Both the position numbers and the translations under genes were made by a program. A DNA stretch of 64,000 bases from Yes71-27 sp040758635 (lineage in GTDB: Bacteria; Bacillota; Desulfotomaculia; Desulfotomaculales; Ammonificaceae), in contig JBFLVI010000003.1 in assembly GCA_040758635.1 (NCBI GenBank), positions 62,001-126,000 of the forward strand, read 5' to 3'. Below the pieces are notes generated by a model. The model saw only the letters and a program-made list of their open reading frames with translations. It was not told where the DNA came from and did no database searches. Of this stretch, positions 50,134 to 58,004 are shown piece by piece; the first letter of the stretch is position 1, and every line of letters begins with the position of its first letter.

Positions 50134-50622
50134 ATGCTCAGGAGGGGCTTCCGGGCAAAGGTGGGGTTGCTGGCGCTGGCGCTGGTCTGGTCGCTGGCCG
50201 GGATCGGCGCGGCGAGCGGTGCCTGGCGGGAGGAGCTGACCTTAAGCCAGACGGTGACCACCGGCAACGTGGACGTGGCCTTTACCGACGTCCGGGTGGT
50301 GCGGGAACAGGGCGCGGGGAGCACTGCGGTGAGCATCCTCCCGGGGGGCAAGGCCTTCGCCATCGAGATGAATGACGTCTGGCACGGCTCGCGGGCGGAG
50401 ATCGCCTACACGGTCCTGAACCAGGGGACGATCCCGGTAGTGGCCGAGCCGGTGGGCCTCGGAGCAGAGGGGATAGAGATGGCGGTTGAGCCGCCGCCCA
50501 TGTTAGAGGCCGGTGCCGAAGGGCAGGGAACGGTGGAGGTCGCGGTGACCCGGGGGCTCGAGCGGGGCGCCGCCTTCGAGACCGGCGGGGTGGTTTTGGA
50601 TTTCCGGCAGTGGAACCGGTAG
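50134..50622 (+). CDS. Exported protein with SipW-type signal peptide (camelysin/TasA-like), 1
   Basis: 162 residues. A long basic signal peptide (LRRGFRAKVGLLALALVW) leads into GAWREELTLSQTVTTGNVDVAFTDV, the typical beginning of SipW-processed proteins (aromatic residue, T-L, TVTTGN). The rest is predicted beta sandwich (AYTVLNQGTIPVVAEPV), ending LDFRQWN. No cysteines. ATG 50134 after GGGAGGAAAGG. First of four such genes; it probably forms part of an extracellular fibre or surface layer. Confidence 0.75.
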   Translation: MLRRGFRAKVGLLALALVWSLAGIGAASGAWREELTLSQTVTTGNVDVAFTDVRVVREQGAGSTAVSILPGGKAFAIEMNDVWHGSRAEIAYTVLNQGTIPVVAEPVGLGAEGIEMAVEPPPMLEAGAEGQGTVEVAVTRGLERGAAFETGGVVLDFRQWNR

Positions 50623-50770
50623 TCCCGCCTGCAAGCTGCGGCAAGGCTGTGCAGAGCGGCAGGGGGGTTCCAAGACTACATAAAAAAGGAGGTGGTCGCT
50701 GCAGGAAAGATTAAGACGCGGTCGGCCGGAGGTTAAGGTTAGGGTTTTAAAAGACTAAGGAGGTAGGATT

Positions 50771-51322
50771 ATGCGCAAGAAGTGGTTTGTGACCCTGGCG
50801 CTGGTCCTGAGCCTGGCGCTCGTCGGCTTGGGCCTGGCCTGGTGGACCGACCAGCTTACCATCGCCGGGACGGTAGGGACCGGCGAGGTTGACGTGGTCT
50901 TCACGGGCGCCTTCACGGATGACGACGGCACTGTGAACGATCCGTCGATTGACCCGAGCGATCCGCTGGACCCACCGACTTACGATAAGAACGTGGCCAT
51001 GAAGGAAGCGGCGATTTCCGAAGACGGCAAGACGCTCACCTGCACCATCACGAACGGTTACCCGAGCTATGCTCCCACGACCTACTTCACCATCACCAAC
51101 ACGGGCACCGTCCCAGTCAGGATCACGGCCGTAACCGTCACCCCGCCGGCTGGGGGAGAAGTCGAGGTTACCGTTCCGGACCTGGTAGGCGAGGTGATTG
51201 ACCCGGAGGCCTCGCTCAATGGTGTCTGCTACCAGCACGTGACCGAGGCTGCGGCGGAGAACAGCAGCTACACCTACACCGTTACCATTGACGCCATCCA
51301 GTGGAATGCTCAGCCGGAGTAA
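50771..51322 (+). CDS. Exported protein with SipW-type signal peptide, 2
   Basis: 183 residues. Signal peptide KKWFVTLALVLSLALVGLGLA then WWTDQLTIAGTVGTGEVDVVFTGAF, the SipW-substrate pattern. A beta-rich body with a Ca-type acidic stretch (DDDGTVNDPSIDPSDP), the repeated NTGTVPVRI segment and the end TYTVTIDAIQWN, which matches the C-terminal QWN of the neighbours. ATG 50771 has AGGAGG upstream. Very probably a structural subunit like TasA/camelysin. Confidence 0.82.
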   Translation: MRKKWFVTLALVLSLALVGLGLAWWTDQLTIAGTVGTGEVDVVFTGAFTDDDGTVNDPSIDPSDPLDPPTYDKNVAMKEAAISEDGKTLTCTITNGYPSYAPTTYFTITNTGTVPVRITAVTVTPPAGGEVEVTVPDLVGEVIDPEASLNGVCYQHVTEAAAENSSYTYTVTIDAIQWNAQPE

Positions 51323-51337
51323 ACGTAGCAAGGCTTG

Positions 51338-51389
51338 AGGGGTGCCCGCCTTTTGCCGGGTGCCCCTCAAAGACCCCGCAAAGGGGGTC
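51338..51389 (+). terminator. Intra-operon hairpins: attenuator-like stem and RBS-sequestering stem
   Basis: GAGGGGTGCCCG ... CGGGTGCCCCTC (51338-51368) without a T-run, then GACCCC-gcaaa-gGGGGTC (51372-51389), whose right arm contains the Shine-Dalgarno GGGGG of the gene at 51395. Confidence 0.45.
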
Positions 51390-51394
51390 CTTAA

Positions 51395-52048
51395 ATGCGC
51401 AGAAAAACGTTTTTGTTCCTGATGCTCTTTATCTTGCTGACCGGTATGGGTGTCGGCCTCGCGTGGTGGACGGACACCCTGACCATCGCCGGGACGGTGC
51501 ATACTGCCAAGGACTGTATGGAGTTCACTCACTATACTTTGAGCACCGACCCGTACATCACCGGGGACGTCTCCCTGGTGGACCGGAAGACCCTGGCGGT
51601 CAGCGTGAGCGGCCTCTACCCCTCTGGGACAGCCGCCGCCACGAAGGGCCGCGCGCGGCTGCACGTCACGATGACCAACACGGGGGACGTGCCGGAGAAG
51701 TTTGTGAGTGCGGCGCTGCAGTTTAGTCCGGAGGCTTCGCCGCTCCTCAACTACCTGAAATCCTCCTGCTACCTCAAGTACGACGAGGACGGCCCGGGGC
51801 CGAAACCGACGGAGAGCTGGGGGTACCTGCAGTACCCCTGGAGCCGGTTCGACCAGCTCGACGACGCCCTCAACGCCTCCACAACGCTGAAGGGCCTGGT
51901 GCTCGACCCCGGCGGCTGGATCAGCTTCGATACCGAGGACGAGAACAGCATCGTGCTGAGACTCGACGAGAGCGCGCCCAACGAGACCGAGAACCAGACG
52001 CTCGACTTCACCCTGCAACTCAACTTTGTCCAGTGGAACGCGCCGTAG
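51395..52048 (+). CDS. Exported protein with SipW-type signal peptide, 3
   Basis: 217 residues. Signal RRKTFLFLMLFILLTGMGVGLA, then WWTDTLTIAGTVHTAKDCMEF, almost the same junction as protein 2. The body has LHVTMTNTGDVPEKF and ends LDFTLQLNFVQWN. Two cysteines (DCMEF, SSCYL) could form a disulfide. ATG 51395 with its RBS in a hairpin. The protein 2/protein 3 pair looks like an ancient duplication, comparable to a major and a minor fibre subunit. Confidence 0.8.
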   Translation: MRRKTFLFLMLFILLTGMGVGLAWWTDTLTIAGTVHTAKDCMEFTHYTLSTDPYITGDVSLVDRKTLAVSVSGLYPSGTAAATKGRARLHVTMTNTGDVPEKFVSAALQFSPEASPLLNYLKSSCYLKYDEDGPGPKPTESWGYLQYPWSRFDQLDDALNASTTLKGLVLDPGGWISFDTEDENSIVLRLDESAPNETENQTLDFTLQLNFVQWNAP

Positions 52049-52074
52049 TTTGATTCCGGAAGGTGGGAGTTGTT

Positions 52075-52485
52075 TTGCGCGGGAGGAAAGGATGGCTCCA
52101 GAAGGCAGGCCTGCTCTTGACCCTGGCGGCAGTGGTGCTGGTCGCCTTTGCCCTGTTGGGCCGCGCGGCGGCGACCTGGCAGGAGGGCCTCGCCGTCGAG
52201 GTGCGGGTCGAGGCCAAGGTGCCGCCGAAGCCGAAGGGCGCAGGAATCCTCCCGCGCCTCCTCCCGCCGGGAGGGGGAAACCCGGCGGGCGGCCAGCAGG
52301 GCGAAGACCTTACTCCGGCACCACAGGCGGAAGCGGCAGCCCCCAGCGGGCCCGGGACAGAAACAGCCCCTGCGCCGGCTGCCGGAGAGGCTAACGGTGA
52401 GGTCTCTGCACCCGAAGGATGTCCCGGTGCGCCGCCAGGAGACGCCGGCGCCTCGGAAGATAAACACCTGGGAGGCGGCGCTTGA
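52075..52485 (+). CDS. Exported Pro/Ala/Gly-rich protein with SipW-like signal peptide, 4
   Basis: 136 residues. Signal-type N-terminus (RGRKGWLQKAGLLLTLAAVVLVAFALLG) followed by AAATWQEGLAVEVRVEAKV, again the aromatic-E-x-L pattern, and then a low-complexity tail rich in Pro, Ala, Gly and acidic residues. No folded domain is obvious, so it may be a linker or anchor protein of the fibre system. TTG 52075 is six bases after AAGGTGGGA; GTG 52063 is the alternative. Confidence 0.6.
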   Translation: MRGRKGWLQKAGLLLTLAAVVLVAFALLGRAAATWQEGLAVEVRVEAKVPPKPKGAGILPRLLPPGGGNPAGGQQGEDLTPAPQAEAAAPSGPGTETAPAPAAGEANGEVSAPEGCPGAPPGDAGASEDKHLGGGA

Positions 52486-52645
52486 AAGGAGGTAACCCCT
52501 TCCGAGGGTTCTGGGTGCCACCGAATGCTCGATCGCGTTAGGAAGACGAGCGCTGGTCAAGCAGGGTCCGATTGTTTTGTTGGTCTGCTCTGTTAAAAGC
52601 TCTTTAGCTTCATTAACCTATTAACCTCCGGAGGAGGGAAGCTTT

Positions 52646-53416
52646 ATGAAAAAGAAGGTTAAGAAAGGCTTGGTTGTTGCCGGCTGCCTAATTTTGGCGC
52701 TGGCCCTTGCTTCCTGGGCGGTGGCCGGGGTTAACCCCGTCAAGGTCCTCGTGAACGGGGAGGAGGTTACCTTTGACCAGGCGCCGGTTATCCTTAAGGG
52801 CAGAGTAGTGGCGCCGCTCCGCACGGTGCTGGAAAAGATCGGGGCCGAAGTCGCGTGGGACGGAACAAACCGGGTGGTAAGCGTCTCGACCACGCAAGGG
52901 GACAAGTATTTAAGCGGCAAAAACGATCCCTACACGGCCAAACCGGACATCCACACCAACTTCGTGAAGGCATCTGACCTGCTGGCCGTCTTAGATGACG
53001 ACAAAGACGGCGACCTCTGCGATTACCGCGCGGGGCACAGCGGCGGGGATAGCATCGCCAACGACCCGCTGGTGCTCGATGTGAGGAAGAAGACGGACTA
53101 CGATGCGGGTCACATCCCCGGCGCAGTCTGGATCGCTTTCGCGGGGGATATGGGGAAGATTGAGAATATTAAGTCGCTGCGGGCAGCGCTTGACGCCCAC
53201 GTGGCAAAGGGCGGTAAAAACGAGGTGGTAGTTGCCTGCTACACGGGAAATACGGCGGGGCTGGTTTGCGGTGTGCTCGGTACCTACGGGTTGAACGTAA
53301 AGAACCTGAGGTTCGGTTACGGTATTAGCTGGGAAGGAAAGAAACAGGCGGATACACCGATCAAAGGTCCGCGAGAGGATAAGGACGGGAAGCCTGTGCC
53401 GTATTCCGCCCAGTAG
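52646..53416 (+). CDS. Exported protein: copper-amine-oxidase-type N-terminal domain plus rhodanese domain
   Basis: 256 residues. Signal peptide (residues 1-27), then VKVLVNGEEVTFDQAPVILKGRVVAPLRTVLEKIGAEV, the small stalk domain found in many clostridial cell-surface proteins, and a C-terminal rhodanese-like domain with LDVRKKTDYDAGHIPGAVWI and the active-site loop VVACYTGNTAG (Cys198). Likely an extracytoplasmic sulfurtransferase or thiosulfate-related enzyme. ATG 52646 has GGAGGAGGGAAG upstream. A GGCGGGGGAGG/CCTCTCCCGCC hairpin lies 40 bases after the stop. Confidence 0.85.
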   Translation: MKKKVKKGLVVAGCLILALALASWAVAGVNPVKVLVNGEEVTFDQAPVILKGRVVAPLRTVLEKIGAEVAWDGTNRVVSVSTTQGDKYLSGKNDPYTAKPDIHTNFVKASDLLAVLDDDKDGDLCDYRAGHSGGDSIANDPLVLDVRKKTDYDAGHIPGAVWIAFAGDMGKIENIKSLRAALDAHVAKGGKNEVVVACYTGNTAGLVCGVLGTYGLNVKNLRFGYGISWEGKKQADTPIKGPREDKDGKPVPYSAQ

Positions 53417-53638
53417 GCGGAGAGCGGTAATACTCAAAGTTGACCGGATAACCGCAAGGCGGGGGAGGGAAACCTCTCCCGCCAAACGGTTACCGGTCTG
53501 CTTCGGAATTCCGGGGTGCCAGGCACCGGTGCCCACTACCTGGATGGCAAGGGTTACTGCGTAAGGCGCCTATTTTTTTGATGGCCGTGTAAAATTTCAG
53601 TAGGCACCAGAAGGGGATCAGCCCCCTGAAAAAGAAAT

Positions 53639-54835
53639 GAGACCTCGCGCGCCCAAAAAACACCAAAAATCAAGCTAAAGGAGTGTGAGGTCTCATGCTA
53701 AATATTCGCCAAATAGTGGGTGCAGTCCTTCTTTTCGTCACCGGCCTGGTTAAATTAATTGGTGGGTGCAAAGACTTCTATGAACTTGAAAAAGGTATCC
53801 ACGAGCTTTGTCAGAAGGTCTGCAACCAAATATTCACCTGGGCACTGGAACAGCTCGATACCCGCTTGATGAATGAACGTGACCGGAGCACCTGGAAGGT
53901 GGTCGGGTTTCGGGATAAAACAGCCATCAGCACCTTTGGGGAATTTCTCTACAAAAGGCGCCTGTACAAAAACAAAAAAACCGGGGAAACCAGCTTCTTT
54001 TTGGATGAGCTGTTGGGCTGGCCGGAGCGGGCCAGGATTACCCCTCGCCTAAAAGAACTGGCTGTCAAACTAAGCACTGAGCTTTCCTTTGATCGGGCCG
54101 CGGAGATTTTGAGCTACCTTGTACCCGGCGTAAGTCCCATGACCATCTGGCAGGCCACCCAGGAAGTAGGCGAAGTTCTCCAACGCGAAGGCCAAGAAAA
54201 AAGAGCAGCGGTTTTTGAAGACGGCGAAGCTCCCGGAGGGAAAGAAGTGGCGCCGGAGCTGTGTATTGAAGCCGACGGGGTGATAATCCGCCTGCAAAGG
54301 GCAAAGCAGAAACGAGGAGAAATCAAACACATGGTAGCTTACGAGGGGAAGGAGCAAACAGACCGGGATCGCTTCGCCCTGAAAAACAAGCTTGTGTTAA
54401 GCAGCTTAAATGAAGGTGAGGCAGCCTGGGAAGAAGGTTATGCCGAGATCGGGGGGAAATGGGATTTAAGCCGGGTCCAAAAGATCTACATTGGCGGCGA
54501 TGGGGCAGACTGGCCCAAGCAGGGAGTGGAATACTTCCCTGGCGCCGAATATCGCTTAGACCCATACCACCTGAGCAAGCATTTAACGGAAGCTCTCTGG
54601 TATGATGAAGAAACCTTCCGGAAGGTAGCCACAGCTATTTTCCAGGGTAAATGGCAGGAAACACAAGGGATTCTAACGGAAGCAGCGAAAAAGACCAGAG
54701 GTAACCGGAAGAAGAGGATCACCAAGCTTTTTGCACTATCTTGAGGAAAACTGGGTGGGGATTGTTGCCTCGCCGGGAGCGAAACGCCTGGGCACCATTG
54801 AAGGGCAGATTCAACACAACGTGGCCCGGCGTATG
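53639..54835 (+). mobile_element. ISLre2-type insertion sequence remnant, right end missing
   Basis: Contains the transposase frame and an inverted repeat GAGACCTC (53639-53646)/GAGGTCTC (53687-53694) just before its ATG. The left end is somewhere between 53560 and 53640; terminal repeats could not be fixed. On the right the transposase coding breaks off at about 54835 and non-IS coding begins. Confidence 0.6.
53695..54744 (+). pseudogene. ISLre2-family transposase, frameshifted and 3'-truncated
   Basis: 349 residues of an ISLre2 (UPF0236-type) transposase: FGEFLYKRRLYKNKKTGETSFFLDELLGW, SFDRAAEILSYLVPGVSPMTIWQ, ADGVIIRLQRAKQKRGEIKH and the acidic IYIGGDGADWPKQGVEYFPGAEYRLDPYHLSKHL. The frame ends at a TGA after KLFALS, but one base on (54731 frame) it continues as HYLEENWVGIV ... 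GTIEGQIQHNVARRM, the next conserved part of the family, before the homology ends. So there is a one-base frameshift near 54730 and a deletion of the last about 60 residues. Not functional as it stands. Confidence 0.88.
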
Positions 54836-55513
54836 CTCTACGCCTGGGATGAGCGCTATGCCGCCCTGGCGGCCTCAGCAGCGACCCCGCCAAGCGAGTG
54901 GGACGTTTACGCCTGGGACGACATGGAAACCCGTTTGCCCGGACCTTCTACTTACACCGGGCCGTTCCCGGCATACGGCGACTACTGCGTCCGGTTCGAC
55001 TGGGCATATGATTCACTATCCCCGGGTGAGAGCAGAACCATCCGGATGTACCACATGGGCGGGGACAGCAGGGAGGATCTCGATGCGAGCTACGCCCTAG
55101 CCGAAGGCGCACCTGAAACCCTGCCCGACCTCACCGGGTCGTGGACCGGCTTCGGCGTCACCTACCACAAGCGGAACACCACGGTGATTAAAGGGACGCT
55201 CACGGTAGAGAACACCGGTACGAAGAAGGCAGGCCCCTGCCGGGTGAACTTCTACCTCTCGGAGGACGAGCGCTTCGACGAAACCGACACGCTGGTCAAG
55301 ACGCGGGCGATCTCGTCCACGCCTCCGGGCGGCACAAAGGAGATCAAGTTTACCTGGGTCACCGGGCAGGAGGTCGAAGGCAAGTACATCCTGGCGGTGA
55401 TTGACGCCACCAACCGGGTCGCGGAAAGCAACGAAGAGAACAACGTGGTCGCCTCGCCGGCGATCTCGTTCTCCGGGCCGCCTGGAATCGGGATCCCGCG
55501 GCCGGTGGAGTAA
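54731..55513 (+). CDS. Chimeric frame: transposase tail fused to a CARDB-domain protein
   Basis: The first about 34 residues are transposase in the shifted frame. From LYAWDERYAALAASAATP on, the protein is unrelated: a beta-sandwich segment (YDSLSPGESRTIRMYHMGGDS) and a CARDB domain (DLTGSWTGFGVTYHKRN ... LTVENTGTKKAGPCRVNFYLS ... DATNRVAESNEENNVV), an adhesion-type module of surface proteins. The host gene has evidently lost its 5' end, including any signal peptide, to the IS. Without export the protein would not work with its neighbours, so it is probably a pseudogene. The next gene follows after 9 bases. Confidence 0.75.
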   Translation: MHYLEENWVGIVASPGAKRLGTIEGQIQHNVARRMLYAWDERYAALAASAATPPSEWDVYAWDDMETRLPGPSTYTGPFPAYGDYCVRFDWAYDSLSPGESRTIRMYHMGGDSREDLDASYALAEGAPETLPDLTGSWTGFGVTYHKRNTTVIKGTLTVENTGTKKAGPCRVNFYLSEDERFDETDTLVKTRAISSTPPGGTKEIKFTWVTGQEVEGKYILAVIDATNRVAESNEENNVVASPAISFSGPPGIGIPRPVE

Positions 55514-55522
55514 AGAGGGCCG

Positions 55523-56818
55523 GTGCTTAGCCGGCGCAGGAAAAAGGAGGAGTTTCCCTGCCCAACGGCGAAGAAGAGAGATAAACTTTGGGAGCGGAGG
55601 AAGCCTCTTTTGCCGGAAGGGACCAAGGCGAGTCTCTTTAAGCCCGAAGAAATCTTCACCCGTTACGGTGGAGTGGCAATGCTCAGCGCGGCGGTGGGGG
55701 TCTACCTTGCGGGCAATCTTTTGGCGCCTCTCCTTCCCGGCAGTTTCCTTGGCGCTTACGTCTTGAGGCCAGTCCTCTGGCTGGGACTGGCCTTGGCTTT
55801 TCTCTTGCTGCCGCACTGCCGCCCGGCGGTGAAGATGAGGCTGCGCGGCCGGCTCGTGGAAGCGGCCCTGGTTGTGGCTGTCGTTCAGATTGCGCTGGCG
55901 GTGGTTTTGGGGGCGGTGGAGGGTTTCGGCAGGAGCCCTTACAGCTTTTCCCCGCGCGGCATCCTGGTGAACCTTTTCTCCGTGGGCGGTACCCTGGTAG
56001 GGATAGAGTGCAGCCGGGCTTACATAGTGAGCCGCCTCAGCAGCCGGCACCCGGTGCTGGCGGTGGCGCTGGTTACCCTGCTTTACGCCTTTTTCCTGCT
56101 CCCCTTGGCCAAGCTCACCCGCCTGGGGGCCGACCCGGAGACGGTCCGTTTCGCGGCCACTACCGTCCTTCCCGGCTTGGCGGAAAGCCTCTTCGCGACG
56201 GTGGCCGCCTACCTCGGCGGGGTGCTGCCGGCGCTCGCCTACCGCGGGCTCTTGGAGGCCTGCCGCTGGTTCTGCCCCGTCCTGCCTAACCTTTCCTGGG
56301 CGACGGCCGCACTTCTCGGCACGCTGGCGCCCGCCGTCGGGGTGGTCTTCTTGGTCCGCGCCTTTGCCGGAGCACCCGGGCGGCCGCGGCGCGAGAAGGG
56401 GGATGGCATCTGGGGCTGGATGGCGACGGCGGTGGTGAGCGTGGTGCTGATCTGGTTTTCGCTCGGCCTTTTCAAGGTCTTCCCCACCGTGGTGATCAGC
56501 GGCAGCATGCGGCCGACCTTCCAGGTGGGCGACGTGGTGCTGGTGCTCCGGGTGCCGCCGGAGAAGATTGAGGAACGGGACGTGATCTGTTTCCGGCAGG
56601 GGCAACTGCCTACGGTGCACCGCGCGATTGAGATTAAAGCCGGTCCCGGCGGGCGGGTCTTCGTGACGAAGGGAGACGCCAACCGGTGCCCGGACCCGGA
56701 GCCGGTTCTGCCCGCACAGGTCCGGGGAAAGGTCGTGGGGAAGATCCCGAAGCTCGGCTGGGTTTCGATGGCTCTCAAGGGGATGGTCGGCACCGACAGA
56801 CACCGCAGCCCGCTGTAG
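55523..56818 (+). CDS. Signal peptidase I, ER/SipW type, with N-terminal multi-helix domain
   Basis: 431 residues. The C-terminal 140 residues are an S26B signal peptidase: Ser328 in VISGSMRPTFQVGDVV and His366 in TVHRAIEI form the Ser-His pair that marks ER-type and SipW enzymes, instead of the Ser-Lys dyad of common bacterial SPase I. The N-terminal 300 residues carry about seven membrane helices, an unusual extension. Start GTG 55523 (AGAGGG upstream). SipW-type peptidases process TasA-like proteins, and four such substrates lie just upstream. Confidence 0.85.
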   Translation: MLSRRRKKEEFPCPTAKKRDKLWERRKPLLPEGTKASLFKPEEIFTRYGGVAMLSAAVGVYLAGNLLAPLLPGSFLGAYVLRPVLWLGLALAFLLLPHCRPAVKMRLRGRLVEAALVVAVVQIALAVVLGAVEGFGRSPYSFSPRGILVNLFSVGGTLVGIECSRAYIVSRLSSRHPVLAVALVTLLYAFFLLPLAKLTRLGADPETVRFAATTVLPGLAESLFATVAAYLGGVLPALAYRGLLEACRWFCPVLPNLSWATAALLGTLAPAVGVVFLVRAFAGAPGRPRREKGDGIWGWMATAVVSVVLIWFSLGLFKVFPTVVISGSMRPTFQVGDVVLVLRVPPEKIEERDVICFRQGQLPTVHRAIEIKAGPGGRVFVTKGDANRCPDPEPVLPAQVRGKVVGKIPKLGWVSMALKGMVGTDRHRSPL

Positions 56819-56858
56819 CCGGAGAGGCTGAAGAAAACAACGTAGGGGTGTTGCTCTG

Positions 56859-57896
56859 ATGTGGAAAAAGGTCTTGTCCCGGAGGTCGCGGCTGGTGGTT
56901 TTGCTGGTTCTCTTCTTGGCGTTTGGCGCTGGGGCGGCAGCTGCAGCCTACGTCTTCCGCCTCCCGGTAGTGGTGACGAAAGAGGTGCCCGTTTTAAAGT
57001 ACCGGCACCGGGCGGCCATTGACTACCGGGTGCGGCTGAAGGCGAACAACTATTACCCCGCGCCGGTTTTAGGGCCCGGGGGAACCTACCTGGCCAACTT
57101 CGTCCAGGCGATAGAAACCCTTTTCACCTACCGTTTCGCCGCTGGGGAGAAGGTGGCCCTGGAGGGAGGTTCCAAGGTTACGGCTACCATCGAGGCGCTA
57201 ACGAAGGAAGGAGAGAAGAGCCGGACGGTCTGGGAGCGGAGCTTTGCCCTGGCACCGCCGCAGGAGTTCCGGGAGGAAGGGAAGAGAGCCGCTCTGGGAC
57301 AGCGGCTCCTGGTGGACCTGAACCGGTACAACCAGTTAGTGGAGTCGCTGGGCAAGGAAGCGGGGGTCAGTTTCAGCGAGGCCCGGCTGGTGCTGAAGTG
57401 GGACGTGCGGGTCAGAGTGTCTTCGGTGAAGGGAACCGCATACGAGGCGCTTGCCCCGACGCTGGTTATCCCCTTGAGCCAGAAGGCCTTCGCGGCAGGA
57501 GGCGAACCGGTGGCGGAAAAGGCCGGTGCCTTCACGACAGAGCAGAAGCTGCGTCTCAGTATGCGCGAGAAGCTCAGGTACAGCATCCTCGCGTATCTGG
57601 CGGTCGTTGGATTTGTCCTTCTCCTCTTCACTTTGGGGACGCAGGGCGAGCAGGTCAGCGCCGCCGAGAAAGTCAGGCGAGTGATTTACAAGAGGCACGG
57701 GGCGTTCCTGGTCGAAGTGACAACCACGGAGGAGGAAAGCGAGACCAGGGTGGTCTCGCTGGCTACCATTGACGACCTCGTAAAGGTGGCCGACGAACTG
57801 GGAAAGCCTGTGCTCCACCAAAAGTCCGCCGTGGGGGAAGACCTCTTCTGCGTGCTGGACGGTCCGGTGCGCTACGAGTTCCGGCTCGAAGATTAG
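56859..57896 (+). CDS. DUF5305-like membrane protein of the SipW-type cluster
   Basis: 345 residues with a membrane helix at each side of a large extracytoplasmic domain (about 16-36 and 241-262). The body contains YRVRLKANNYYPAPVLGPGGTYLANFVQAIETLFTYRF and KVTATIEALTKEGEKS, the pattern of DUF5305 proteins, which occur with SipW-like peptidases in archaea and clostridia. The C-terminal 85 residues are cytoplasmic. ATG 56859 follows the peptidase gene by 40 bases. A role in assembly or anchoring of the fibre proteins is inference from context. Confidence 0.75.
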   Translation: MWKKVLSRRSRLVVLLVLFLAFGAGAAAAAYVFRLPVVVTKEVPVLKYRHRAAIDYRVRLKANNYYPAPVLGPGGTYLANFVQAIETLFTYRFAAGEKVALEGGSKVTATIEALTKEGEKSRTVWERSFALAPPQEFREEGKRAALGQRLLVDLNRYNQLVESLGKEAGVSFSEARLVLKWDVRVRVSSVKGTAYEALAPTLVIPLSQKAFAAGGEPVAEKAGAFTTEQKLRLSMREKLRYSILAYLAVVGFVLLLFTLGTQGEQVSAAEKVRRVIYKRHGAFLVEVTTTEEESETRVVSLATIDDLVKVADELGKPVLHQKSAVGEDLFCVLDGPVRYEFRLED

Positions 57897-57937
57897 TTTG
57901 CGAGAGAGACGGCTACGTCGTGGCCGAATGCCCGGCC

Positions 57938-57967
57938 TTATCCGGTTGAGTATCTACCTGGTATAAT
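57938..57967 (+). promoter_or_regulatory. Promoter of moaA
   Basis: Extended -10 TGG-TATAAT (57962-57967) with a weak -35 TTATCC (57938-57943), spacing 18. Confidence 0.55.
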
Positions 57968-58004
57968 CTTTTCAAAGCACAGTTTTGGAAGGAGGGAGAT
58001 CGGC

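Noticed and set aside
55097..56803. A 568-codon open frame on the minus strand across the signal peptidase gene
   Set aside because: Sense strand has clear catalytic motifs and membrane helices; the antisense protein is low-complexity Arg/Pro/His, typical of a GC-rich shadow.
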